NCBI GenBank assembly: GCA_027297485.1
Contig: JAPUHZ010000177.1
Location: 1-7,266 of the forward strand
DNA: 7,266 nucleotides
Reading direction: 5' to 3'
Origin: Deltaproteobacteria bacterium
GTDB lineage: Bacteria; Desulfobacterota_B; Binatia; UBA9968
The position numbers and the translations under genes were made by a program. This document shows, piece by piece, positions 1 to 5,727 of this stretch. Position 1 is the first letter of the stretch, and the number at the start of each line of letters is the position of its first letter. The notes beneath the pieces are model-generated. The model was given only the letters and a program-made list of their open reading frames with translations. It was not told the DNA's origin and made no database searches.

Positions 1-160
1 CCCCCTCCTTTCCGATCCGGGCCTTGATCCTAAAACTGTGGCGCTCAGTAACCCCAAGCACCATGGCCGCCTCTGCCATCGTCACCTCTCCCCTAAAAAC
101 CCTCTGAATGACTTCTACTCGCTTTACCTCTGCCATTGTCAGGACTATGGTTGTTTTCAT
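1..160 (-). CDS. Transposase, N-terminal helix-turn-helix part (partial)
   Basis: About 53 codons are visible before the window ends. The protein starts MKTTIVLTMAEVKRVEV and continues with VIQRVFRGEVTMAEAAMVLG and then VTERHSFRIKARIGKEG. This is the pattern of the HTH domain that opens ISNCY/IS1202- and IS481-type transposases: a basic helix, an 'EAA' turn helix, then a recognition helix normally reading SERQ-x2-R. Here the recognition helix has TERHSFR, so some drift from the usual sequence is possible. The DDE catalytic domain would lie beyond position 1 and cannot be judged, so whether the element is active is unknown. An internal ATG (136, giving MAEVKRV) is an equally possible start. 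The family assignment rests on recognition of the motif, not on a search. Confidence 0.7.
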   Translation of the reverse strand, partial: MKTTIVLTMAEVKRVEVIQRVFRGEVTMAEAAMVLGVTERHSFRIKARIGKEG

Positions 161-161
161 A

Positions 162-207
162 CCCTGACATAACCACATTGCCATTAACCCCTGACATAGT
201 TACTTTG
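162..207. repeat. Two subterminal 19-bp direct repeats at the IS end
   Basis: The + strand carries CCCTGACATAACCACATTG at 162-180 and CCCTGACATAGTTACTTTG at 189-207, identical at 15 of 19 positions and spaced 27 bp apart. Repeats of this kind just inside an IS tip are usually transposase binding sites. The role is inferred from position between the transposase start and the outer tip. Confidence 0.6.
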
Positions 208-232
208 CTACAACATTGGCAGCAGGCTGCAC

Positions 233-261
233 TTTACAATCCCAAAAGAAAAGGGTAAATT
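233..261 (+). promoter_or_regulatory. Candidate sigma-70 promoter for the flavin-reductase gene
   Basis: A -35 box TTTACA (233-238; 5 of 6 to consensus) is followed after exactly 17 bp by TAAATT (256-261; 4 of 6). Transcription would begin near 268, leaving a leader of about 50 nt before the ATG at 318. It lies just outside the probable IS tip, so the promoter seems to belong to host sequence. Confidence 0.4.
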
Positions 262-302
262 CCCCGCTTAAAGGTTTTGCAGAAGCGCACTTTATGTCGC
301 GC

Positions 303-312
303 AGGAAAGAGG
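303..312 (+). promoter_or_regulatory. Ribosome binding site that fixes the start at 318
   Basis: AGGAAAGAGG ends five bases before the ATG at 318. The upstream in-frame starts (TTG at 216 and ATG at 294) lack such a site, and the extra residues they would add do not resemble the family. Confidence 0.7.
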
Positions 313-317
313 TAAGT

Positions 318-821
318 ATGGATCAGAATATCAAGAAAACCGCTCTCCGGATGATTCCGTATGGGTTATACGTGCTCACTGCAGAGGGAAAGGATGGTCG
401 CGTCGCAGCGGCGACGGTGAATTGGGTTACCCAGGTTGCTTTCGAGCCACCGCTGGTGGTGGTTGGTGTCAAGGCCGGTTCATCGTGTCACGATATCATC
501 AAGGAGGCGGGAGCTTTCGCGTTGAACATTCTCGGAAAAGACCAGCAATCCACAGCATTCGCATTCTTCAAGCCGACCGAACGGAAGGGTAATACGATTG
601 GCGGGGAAGCGTTCCGCTCAGGCAGCAGGGGAGTCCCTATTCTCGAGAAGACGCCGGCCTTTGTTGAATGTGTGTTAGTTGAAACGGTGGAGAAGGGTGA
701 CCACTCGATCTTCGTTGGCAAGGTGGTCGATGCAGGTGTCGCCGTGCAGCCTGCAAGCCGACCTGACGAGGCCACGTTGACACTCAAGGACCTGGGAGAG
801 AAGGTCTTCTATGGTGGATAG
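318..821 (+). CDS. Flavin-reductase-like FMN-binding split-barrel protein
   Basis: The 167-residue protein is the size of the flavin reductase-like domain family (NAD(P)H:flavin oxidoreductases, flavoredoxins and the N-terminal half of high-molecular-weight rubredoxins). These proteins bind FMN and pass electrons from NAD(P)H or a partner to flavin, oxygen or iron proteins in the cytoplasm. Visible hallmarks are the opening strand LRMIPYGLYVLTA (residues 10-22), the flavin-contacting segment AATVNWVTQVAFEPPLVVV (31-49), the stretch SSCHDIIKEAGAFALNIL (about 53-70) and a late strand pair ending in VGKVVDAGV. No rubredoxin, rubrerythrin or NAD-binding domain is fused to it. It stands alone, transcribed away from the IS, and converges on the MFS gene 81 bp downstream. 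The family call is strong; substrate and partner cannot be read from the sequence. Confidence 0.88.
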   Translation: MDQNIKKTALRMIPYGLYVLTAEGKDGRVAAATVNWVTQVAFEPPLVVVGVKAGSSCHDIIKEAGAFALNILGKDQQSTAFAFFKPTERKGNTIGGEAFRSGSRGVPILEKTPAFVECVLVETVEKGDHSIFVGKVVDAGVAVQPASRPDEATLTLKDLGEKVFYGG

Positions 822-902
822 GTGGGGTGGCGTAAAGTGGCGTGGTAAAGGATAAGGAACCGCGGAAAACCCTTGTTCAGATGATCAAGGACCTTGAGAA
901 TA

Positions 903-2111
903 TCATTTACTGATCTCATCTTTTCTGTGACCCCGCCCCTGCGTGCGCTGTGGAACTGAAAGCATGACGAGGGCCGCAATCAGGGTTATGCCCCCAAACA
1001 GGTAAAAGGTGTAACTTAGGCCGTATAGGTCAGCCACCGCTCCGGCCACAAGGGGAAAAATCAGAGACAGGGTGGAGCGTCCGATATCCATGAAGCTCTG
1101 AGCTGATCCCCAAAGTTCCTGGGGTGTGTGGTCCAGGCCGCTAGCTTGAATGACAGGACCGACGGAGAAAAGGACGACACCTCCCAGAGAAATCATTGGG
1201 AATAGGATAGCGGTAGAGTGTACCCACGGTATAGCCGTAATCAGCATGCTCCCGGAAAGCAGACAGAGAAAAACTATGGGCTTTCTGCCCCATCGGTCTG
1301 AGAGGTGGCCAACAATGGGTGCGGCAATGGCCCCGACCATTGCAAGGGAAGCGAGGTAGACCCCGATTGTGGGGGGGCTCATTTTCATTTCATAGTAGAG
1401 ATAAAGTGGGAGAAACGTGGGGATCACGTTCTCGCCAACAGACCTGAGCGCGCCAACGAGGGTGATGCCGAGAAAGGGGATATTTCCCAAGATCTCAGTC
1501 CGGAACCCGGCCACATAGGATGTGCCCTTTTTTCTTTCTTCCATCGATCGCCCCAGCGAAGGAAGCAGTTGCCAGAGGAGGAGGGCTACAAGAAGCCCGG
1601 GAATCAGGTGAAGTTTAAAAGCTGTTCTCCAGCCAATGAACAACAGCAATCCGCCTATGGCCAGTGGCGCTAGGGCCTGTGCCAGATTCCCCCCCATGCC
1701 GTGGACTCCAAGCCCGTAGCCCATACGGTCGGGGAAGGTTTCTCCGATCACCGCTCGAGCGGGTGAATGCCAGAGATAACCGCCGAAGAGCATTTGCGCC
1801 CAAACCAGAGCGCCAAAGACCAGAAAAGTGGTGGCGTAGCCCTGAAAGGAAAAAAAGAGAGAGGGCCATAAGACAGAGAAAACGAGAATCGCCTTGCGTT
1901 GATTCAGGATGTCCGTTGCTAATCCCCCCACCATTGTGCTGATCATTGCCACGATCTGCTGAACAGATCGGATCAATCCCATCTGGGTGTAGTTCATGCT
2001 GAGATCCTTGAGAATTAAGGGGAGGCAGACGGACATGGCTCCGCGATGCCAGTGAGTGGCCCCGTGACCTAAAGCCAGTACCCATAGAAGCCGATTCTGT
2101 TTGCTTATCAT
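903..2111 (-). CDS. Major facilitator superfamily transporter, fosmidomycin-resistance-like
   Basis: The 402-residue protein is strongly hydrophobic throughout, with about 12 membrane helices in two halves, the normal MFS size. The second half keeps the cytoplasmic loop signature GHLSDRWGRKPIV (motif A) between helices 8 and 9. In the first half the matching loop is worn down to GGLATDILNQRKAIL. The segment LWHSPARAVIGETFPDRMG followed by GVHGMGGNLAQALAPLAIGG resembles the 'HP...GGNxGxALGP' helix-5 region of Fsr-type exporters. An unusual His-rich first helix, LGHGATHWHRGAMS, is also present. It is probably a proton-coupled exporter; the substrate is unknown. The ATG at 2111 has no clear ribosome binding site, but a later start would remove helix 1. 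It lies 232 bp downstream of the HAD gene on the same strand, so co-transcription is possible but not shown. Confidence 0.88.
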   Translation of the reverse strand: MISKQNRLLWVLALGHGATHWHRGAMSVCLPLILKDLSMNYTQMGLIRSVQQIVAMISTMVGGLATDILNQRKAILVFSVLWPSLFFSFQGYATTFLVFGALVWAQMLFGGYLWHSPARAVIGETFPDRMGYGLGVHGMGGNLAQALAPLAIGGLLLFIGWRTAFKLHLIPGLLVALLLWQLLPSLGRSMEERKKGTSYVAGFRTEILGNIPFLGITLVGALRSVGENVIPTFLPLYLYYEMKMSPPTIGVYLASLAMVGAIAAPIVGHLSDRWGRKPIVFLCLLSGSMLITAIPWVHSTAILFPMISLGGVVLFSVGPVIQASGLDHTPQELWGSAQSFMDIGRSTLSLIFPLVAGAVADLYGLSYTFYLFGGITLIAALVMLSVPQRTQGRGHRKDEISK

Positions 2112-2343
2112 GTGCTTGAAAAAAAAGGCGTGACCATCCTATTGCTGTTACAGTTTAGACATAAAGATGGCGGTAGAAAACTCCCCAACGTCGAATTCTC
2201 CTTGGGTAAGACGATAGTGCCGTTTCCGGGTATTGGTAAAATCGTAGCTGATTTTGAGGTCTGGCTCCCCTCAATGCCGAGCTTGATGCGTGGTTTTTGT
2301 TTGGCCGTTTAAGGACTCCTTGTAGCCCGACTTTCTACACTGT

Positions 2344-3051
2344 TTAACTCCGCTGATCGATAAGGGGCAATATCTCTTTGAGATTCCGAAGTCGCGGGAA
2401 AGAGTTTGACTCGGCTCTGCCATTACGGTCCAGCAGCACCCCTGTCAAGCCGGCATCGCCGGCTCCTGCGGCATCTTTCTCTGGGCTGTCTCCTACATGC
2501 ATGGCTTCGTCCGCTTTTAGGTGATAGAGCATCAGGGCTGCGTGGAATATTTCCGGTGCGGGCTTAGCATATCCCACCTGGCTCGATATGACGACAGAGT
2601 CAAAATAGGGGGCTAGGTCTAGACCGTCGAGAATACCGAAGAGACGGGAATCAAAATTCGAGATCACCTGAAGGATGAAGCCCCGTTTCCTTAATGCCGA
2701 CAAGGTCTCTTCGGTCTCGGGATAGAGGGACCAGGCCTCGGCCCTACTGAAATGTCTGAAGAGTTCGGAAAAGTAGTCGTCAAAATGAGCAAGAAATCCC
2801 CAAGGCTCAAAGATTCTTCTCACCAGCTCTTTCCACCAAGCGCGCTCCAGATCTTGGAGATCCTTAGCCTGTGCTGTGGGAAAAGCAAGGGGTGGAGCCG
2901 AGGAAAAGCAGGTCCGAAACCGTTTTGCGATCTCTGCAGGCAAAATTTTCATGCCGTACCTTTTTGCCAATATGGCATAGCTCTCGCCGACTGGCCTGGC
3001 GGGTTTGATGAGTGTCCCTGCGGCGTCAAAGAAGATCGCTTTTAGTGCCAT
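2344..3051 (-). CDS. HAD-superfamily (subfamily IA) hydrolase with an altered motif I
   Basis: The 235-residue protein shows all four HAD motifs: motif I FFDAAGTL with nucleophile Asp9, motif II VISNF with Ser131, motif III Lys163 in YAKPAPEIF, and motif IV HVGDSPEKD with Asp188 and Asp193. Residues of roughly 15-100 form a helical cap of the C1 type. Length and the YAKP-PEIF segment fit subfamily IA, near the REG-2/HDHD3-like and haloacid-dehalogenase-like groups. Motif I reads DAAGT rather than DxDGT, so the usual general-acid Asp two residues after the nucleophile is Ala. In the family this is seen in phosphonatases (DWAGT) and dehalogenases (DAYGT), so a normal phosphatase reaction should not be assumed. 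The start is the ATG at 3051, without a clear ribosome binding site, beside the repeat-rich spacer. The substrate is unknown. Confidence 0.87.
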   Translation of the reverse strand: MALKAIFFDAAGTLIKPARPVGESYAILAKRYGMKILPAEIAKRFRTCFSSAPPLAFPTAQAKDLQDLERAWWKELVRRIFEPWGFLAHFDDYFSELFRHFSRAEAWSLYPETEETLSALRKRGFILQVISNFDSRLFGILDGLDLAPYFDSVVISSQVGYAKPAPEIFHAALMLYHLKADEAMHVGDSPEKDAAGAGDAGLTGVLLDRNGRAESNSFPRLRNLKEILPLIDQRS

Positions 3052-3055
3052 GGTT

Positions 3056-3172
3056 GAGCTGTTAGCTATCAGCCGTTAGCTGTCAGGTGGCAGATGGCGA
3101 AAGCCGTGAGGCGCGAGGCAGGTGTCCGTAAACTTCCTGTCTCCTGCCTGTTGCCTAATGACTGATGGCTGC
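3056..3172. repeat. Palindromic, dispersed-type intergenic repeat
   Basis: The spacer between the divergent HAD and nicotinamidase genes is built from short repeated words. GTTAGCTATCAG (3061-3072) is repeated 14 bp later as GTTAGCTGTCAG (3075-3086). Further on, GAGGCAGG (3115-3122) faces CCTGCCTG (3153-3160 area) across a short gap, and CAG/CTGATGGC-type words recur. This style matches the REP-like repeats scattered between genes in many environmental bacteria; that it is multicopy in this genome is inferred. It lies directly upstream of the HAD start codon and so replaces any recognisable leader for that gene. Confidence 0.5.
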
Positions 3173-3179
3173 CTTGTCA

Positions 3180-3207
3180 TTGAAACGGTCATATCTTCCA
3201 TTATAAT
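3180..3207 (+). promoter_or_regulatory. Sigma-70 promoter for the nicotinamidase gene
   Basis: A perfect -10 box TATAAT (3202-3207) follows a -35 box TTGAAA (3180-3185) after 16 bp. Transcription would start about 3213-3216, at or just before the ATG at 3216. The spacing implies a leaderless or nearly leaderless mRNA, and no ribosome binding site at normal distance is present (GGAAAG ends only two bases before the ATG). Confidence 0.6.
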
Positions 3208-3215
3208 GGAAAGCG

Positions 3216-3806
3216 ATGCAAGGTAGAGATGCCCTTCTAGTTGTCGATGTTCAGAACGATTTTTGCCCTGGCGGAGCCCTTCCGGTTGCAGAGGGGGATA
3301 GAGTTGTACCGGTATTGAACCGGTATATTGAGAGGTTTCAAAGGGCCAATCTGCCGATCCTTGCCACGCGCGACTGGCATCCTGAAAAGACAAGTCATTT
3401 TAATACCAGCGGCGGCGTGTGGCCTCCCCACTGCATCCGGGGAGCCAAGGGGGCGGAGTTTCACCCAGATCTGGTACTCTCCGAAAATGTGGTGATCATT
3501 TCCAAGGGAATGGGTCCGGAAGAGGAGGCCTATTCCGGATTTGAGGGAACGGATACGCACCATGTAAAGTTAGCCGAGCTTTTGCGTCAGCGCGGCGTAG
3601 AGCGGATATTCGTGGGTGGCCTGGCGACGGATTACTGCGTGAAACATACGGTTGTCGATGGGCTCAAAGAGGGATTTAAAGTAGTTTTACTTGAGGATGC
3701 CGTTCGAGGGGTGGATCTCCAGCCAGGCGATTCCGAACGGGCCATCGCAGAGATGATCCGGGCCGGGGCTGAGAAGAGCAGCGACCCTCTCTCCATCCCT
3801 ACCTAA
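3216..3806 (+). CDS. pncA: Nicotinamidase (nicotinamide deamidase)
   Basis: The 196-residue protein belongs to the isochorismatase-like cysteine hydrolases and has every marker of nicotinamidase, which converts nicotinamide to nicotinate and ammonia in the NAD salvage pathway in the cytoplasm. The catalytic triad is Asp11 (VVDVQNDF), Lys97 (IISKGM) and Cys141 (ATDYCV). The metal site is Asp53, His55 and His72 in TRDWHP...WPPHC. The length is typical of PncA. The cis-peptide segment before the catalytic Cys (GGLATDYC) is intact, so the enzyme should be active. Some family members also accept pyrazinamide. It stands alone, divergent from the HAD gene. Its TAA stop lies inside the left inverted repeat of the element at 3803-3988, and the last residues (EKSSDPLSIPT) look like a tail rather than part of the fold. 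Confidence 0.95.
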   Translation: MQGRDALLVVDVQNDFCPGGALPVAEGDRVVPVLNRYIERFQRANLPILATRDWHPEKTSHFNTSGGVWPPHCIRGAKGAEFHPDLVLSENVVIISKGMGPEEEAYSGFEGTDTHHVKLAELLRQRGVERIFVGGLATDYCVKHTVVDGLKEGFKVVLLEDAVRGVDLQPGDSERAIAEMIRAGAEKSSDPLSIPT

Positions 3807-3988
3807 TACAAACGTATTTAAATTTGTTACATTGAGGCTATTCCGAGGTGAAGGGGGCTGAAGGACGAGGGAACCGAACGTGAGACTTGGTGCAGGCCCA
3901 GACGGTAGGAATAATCACCCCCATTTCCCTCGGCCTGAAGGCTCCTTCCAGCGAGGAAATGTAAACTTACTTACTGCGTTTGTATTAG
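3803..3988. repeat. 186-bp element bounded by perfect 12-bp inverted repeats
   Basis: CTAATACAAACG at 3803-3814 is matched exactly by its reverse complement CGTTTGTATTAG at 3977-3988; with one mismatch the match extends two bases outward. Inside, TTACATT (3827-3833) pairs with AATGTAA (3958-3964), TATTCC (3839-3844) with GGAATA (3908-3913), ACCG (3873-3876) with CGGT (3903-3906), and a long hairpin occupies 3923-3960. GGGGG (3853-3857) could pair with CCCCC (3918-3922), and CGAGGGAA (3866-3873) with TTCCCTCG (3925-3932), as alternatives. It fills the gap between two convergent genes and has no coding capacity. It could be a MITE-like element, a structured RNA or an elaborate bidirectional 3' end. 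No target-site duplication is visible. Confidence 0.55.
3923..3960. other. Strong hairpin between convergent genes
   Basis: The arms are ATTTCCCTCG with CGAGGAAAT (one bulged C) outside and CTGAAG with CTTCCAG (one bulge) inside, closing on a four-base loop. No T-run follows on either strand, so it is not a standard intrinsic terminator. It may still protect or end the transcripts of the nicotinamidase and membrane-protein genes. Confidence 0.45.
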
Positions 3989-3990
3989 AT

Positions 3991-4794
3991 TCAGCGCTCT
4001 CTTTTCTCTCCCCACACCAATGTCCAGAAGGCGAAGGTCTCAACACCAAAGGGGCCGAAGCCTAAAAATCCCAAGACAGGCATCTCAAAAATATGGGGCA
4101 TATCAGGAAGGGGGACTGTATAAATCCACTTTGTGTAAGCCCAGTAATTCCAGAACTCCCAGAAAAAACCACAGACATACCCGGCTAAGAGAAAGAGCGT
4201 GGTTCGGCGAAGGTCCCCTGCTTGCCAATCGCGAAGAATCGAGAACCGGCCTAGACAGTCATTGATAGGATCGATCAGAAAAAAAAGGCCGAGCCATACT
4301 GACCAGAAAAAAAGCTCTGGTAAGAGGAAGGGTAAAGCCGAGAGAAGGAGTCCCAGGAGGAGCGAGAAACCACGCCAATTGGGGGGGATGAGAGATCGGA
4401 CCCTCAGTCCTTTTTCTGTCGGATGGAAAGCCCCCAGGAGGTCCGTAGTCTCGTAAATTGCCGGGATCACTGTGGCAAAAGAGATGATCTTTATCGTCAT
4501 CCCGACCCATTTTTCAGGCGGGGTATTGATATAGACCCAGTTTTGGATGACTAGGTTGTACCATTCGAAGATGGTCCAGTAGAAGGCAGAGACCGGAAGC
4601 ATGAGCAGAAACGCGCGTCGCCGGTCAGAGAGAAGTGAGGTGCCGCAGAGCCGGTAATTGAGGGAGTCGAGAACTAGAATATAGCCGTACCAGAAAAGGG
4701 GAAAGACATATTGAGACCAGGGGAGGATGTGGATAAAACTTAATCCCTCTCCCAAAAGGATTAACGAGAGTCCTAGGAGGCCCAGTGTGCGCAT
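3991..4794 (-). CDS. Polytopic membrane protein of unknown function
   Basis: I do not recognise this 267-residue protein. It is clearly an integral membrane protein with about seven or eight helices and is very rich in Trp, Phe and Tyr. Hydrophobic stretches lie near residues 2-20, 30-48, 60-88, 103-122, 140-180, 200-225 and 238-262. Notable conserved-looking motifs are FYWTIFEWYNLVIQNW in helix 3, PAIYETTDLLG, WEFWNYWAYTKW after helix 6 and FEMPVLGFLGFGPFGVETF in the last helix. Several acidic residues (Glu, Asp) sit inside or next to membrane segments, often a sign of substrate or cofactor sites. The layout loosely recalls membrane lycopene-cyclase-type proteins, but I do not see their PxEE signature. 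The start is the ATG at 4794; a TTG one codon earlier is less likely. It diverges from the CysQ-like operon and converges on the nicotinamidase. Confidence 0.8.
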   Translation of the reverse strand: MRTLGLLGLSLILLGEGLSFIHILPWSQYVFPLFWYGYILVLDSLNYRLCGTSLLSDRRRAFLLMLPVSAFYWTIFEWYNLVIQNWVYINTPPEKWVGMTIKIISFATVIPAIYETTDLLGAFHPTEKGLRVRSLIPPNWRGFSLLLGLLLSALPFLLPELFFWSVWLGLFFLIDPINDCLGRFSILRDWQAGDLRRTTLFLLAGYVCGFFWEFWNYWAYTKWIYTVPLPDMPHIFEMPVLGFLGFGPFGVETFAFWTLVWGEKRER

Positions 4795-4811
4795 CAAATT
4801 CGATGGAACTC

Positions 4812-4841
4812 TTGTCTATTGTCCGACTTCTGTTATTTAAT
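4812..4841 (+). promoter_or_regulatory. Candidate promoter of the CysQ-Rieske operon
   Basis: TTGTCT (4812-4817; 4 of 6) is followed after 18 bp by TTTAAT (4836-4841; 5 of 6). A start near 4848 would give a leader of about 34 nt that contains the ribosome binding site. It lies in the 87-bp divergent gap, which must also serve the membrane-protein gene on the other strand. Confidence 0.35.
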
Positions 4842-4866
4842 GTCCAGAGACTGTTGGAGAAATGGA

Positions 4867-4873
4867 GGGGGAG
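4867..4873 (+). promoter_or_regulatory. Ribosome binding site supporting the GTG start at 4882
   Basis: GGGGGAG ends eight bases before a GTG; a further GGAGG overlaps it at 4864-4868. No ATG occurs in frame near the conserved N-terminus, so GTG is the best start. Confidence 0.6.
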
Positions 4874-4881
4874 AGTAAGCG

Positions 4882-5685
4882 GTGAATATCCAGAATCATT
4901 TTTCTGAAGAACTTAAGACTGCAGAAAAGGCATCCAGGGAAGCGGGCCGGATCATTATGGCCCTATACGGCAAAGACTATCGTGTAGAGGAAAAGGGGAA
5001 GGGCAATCCCGTGACCACAGCGGATCTGGAGGCAAATCGTAAGATCCAAGAGATTATTTGGGGCCGTTATCCTGATGACGGGTGGCTCTCCGAAGAGGAC
5101 AAGGATAATCAGGAGAGACTCAAGGCCTCTCGCGTGTGGGTGGTCGATACTATCGACGGGACCAAAGAGTTTATCGAAGGGGTCCCCCAGTTTGCTGTTT
5201 CCTTGGGGTTGGTTGTGGAGGGACATCCTGTGCTGGGGGTGGTTTACAACCCGGCGCAAAAGGAGTTCTACCGAGCTGTTAAAGGATGTGGAGCAATGCT
5301 CAACGACCGCCCGATTCATGTCTCTACGCAGGAAAAGTTGCAGGGAAGTTCGTTGTTGGTCAGCCGTTCGGAGCCGCGTCGCAGATTTCAGTTGTTTGTT
5401 GATATCTGTCGGTTGGAACCGGTGGGAAGTATTGCTTACCGGTTGGCTAAGGTCGCTGAGGGGGGGGGGGATGCAACTCTGACATTCCGCTCGATTCACG
5501 AGTGGGATATTTGCGCCGGGGTGGTGATTGTGGAAGAGGCTGGAGGGAGGGTGGTGGACGGGAGCGGCAAGGATTTTGTTTTTAACCAAAAAGATGCAGT
5601 ATGCCGAGGCATGATTGCTTCCAACAAGATCCTGACTTCGGCCCTGCAGGGGATATTTGCTAAAAGTTTGTCCGAGAGAAGGTGA
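4882..5685 (+). CDS. cysQ: CysQ-like 3'(2'),5'-bisphosphate nucleotidase / inositol monophosphatase family
   Basis: The 267-residue protein has the full metal-dependent phosphatase signature of the inositol monophosphatase superfamily: VTTADLEAN (44-52), SEED with Glu71, WVVDTIDGTKEF with Asp89 and Asp92, and EWDICAG with Asp209. The IDGTKEF form is characteristic of CysQ, which hydrolyses 3'-phosphoadenosine 5'-phosphate to AMP and so clears the by-product of sulfate assimilation and sulfation; inositol monophosphatases usually read IDGTTNF. The assignment within the superfamily is therefore likely but not certain. It is a cytoplasmic, Mg-dependent and typically lithium-sensitive enzyme. Codons 193-197 contain an 11-G run that encodes Glu-Gly-Gly-Gly-Asp. 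The length here matches the family, so the frame is intact as sequenced. It starts a probable operon with the zinc-ribbon and Rieske genes. Confidence 0.88.
   Translation: MNIQNHFSEELKTAEKASREAGRIIMALYGKDYRVEEKGKGNPVTTADLEANRKIQEIIWGRYPDDGWLSEEDKDNQERLKASRVWVVDTIDGTKEFIEGVPQFAVSLGLVVEGHPVLGVVYNPAQKEFYRAVKGCGAMLNDRPIHVSTQEKLQGSSLLVSRSEPRRRFQLFVDICRLEPVGSIAYRLAKVAEGGGDATLTFRSIHEWDICAGVVIVEEAGGRVVDGSGKDFVFNQKDAVCRGMIASNKILTSALQGIFAKSLSERR
5460..5470 (+). repeat. G11 homopolymer inside the CysQ-like gene
   Basis: Eleven consecutive G residues run from the last base of a GAG codon through three GGG codons into GAT. The loss of one G would bring a TGA at 5480-5482 into frame and cut the protein before the metal-binding WDICAG motif. 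Gain of one G would run to a stop near 5583. Such tracts are prone to replication and transcription slippage, and also to sequencing error. Confidence 0.9.
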
Positions 5686-5727
5686 ATATTTTGCAAGTTT
5701 CTCTATCTCGGTAAAATCGGTGCAGAG

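Larger units (their letters stand above)
1..215 (-). mobile_element. Left end of an insertion sequence, truncated by the window edge
   Basis: The segment holds the start of a transposase reading leftward out of the window, preceded by a short non-coding end with two near-identical subterminal repeats. On the minus strand the likely outer tip begins TGTTGTAGCAAAG at 215, which fits the common TG start of insertion sequences. The exact tip cannot be fixed because the other end is outside the window and no target duplication can be checked. The layout (terminal repeats, short leader, helix-turn-helix transposase start) is typical of ISNCY/IS1202-like or IS481-like elements; the family name is an inference. 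Confidence 0.6.

Noticed and set aside
216..317. Longer N-terminus for the flavin-reductase gene starting at TTG 216 or ATG 294
   Set aside because: The extra residues are unlike the family, no ribosome binding site precedes them, and a good one precedes ATG 318. The candidate promoter would also lie inside the longer frame.
885..897. 13-bp perfect palindrome TCAAGGACCTTGA between convergent genes
   Set aside because: No T-run or second copy supports a terminator or binding site; a one-base centre cannot form a hairpin loop of normal size.
842..913. 24-codon frame starting with GTG that ends in DLENIIY
   Set aside because: It is very short, has no ribosome binding site and overlaps the end of the MFS gene on the other strand; no family is recognisable.
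1615..2085. 156-residue frame on the minus strand inside the MFS gene
   Set aside because: It is an alternative frame of the same strand as a clear MFS transporter and its translation shows no domain.
2112..2312. 66-residue frame on the + strand in the MFS-HAD gap
   Set aside because: It starts with GTG without a ribosome binding site, has no recognisable motif and fills a spacer between two same-strand minus genes.
3834..3905. Resemblance of GAACCGAACGTGAGACTTGG to a 23S rRNA or group II intron segment
   Set aside because: Only a few short words agree and the surrounding bases do not continue either pattern; no intron domain V or reverse transcriptase is present.
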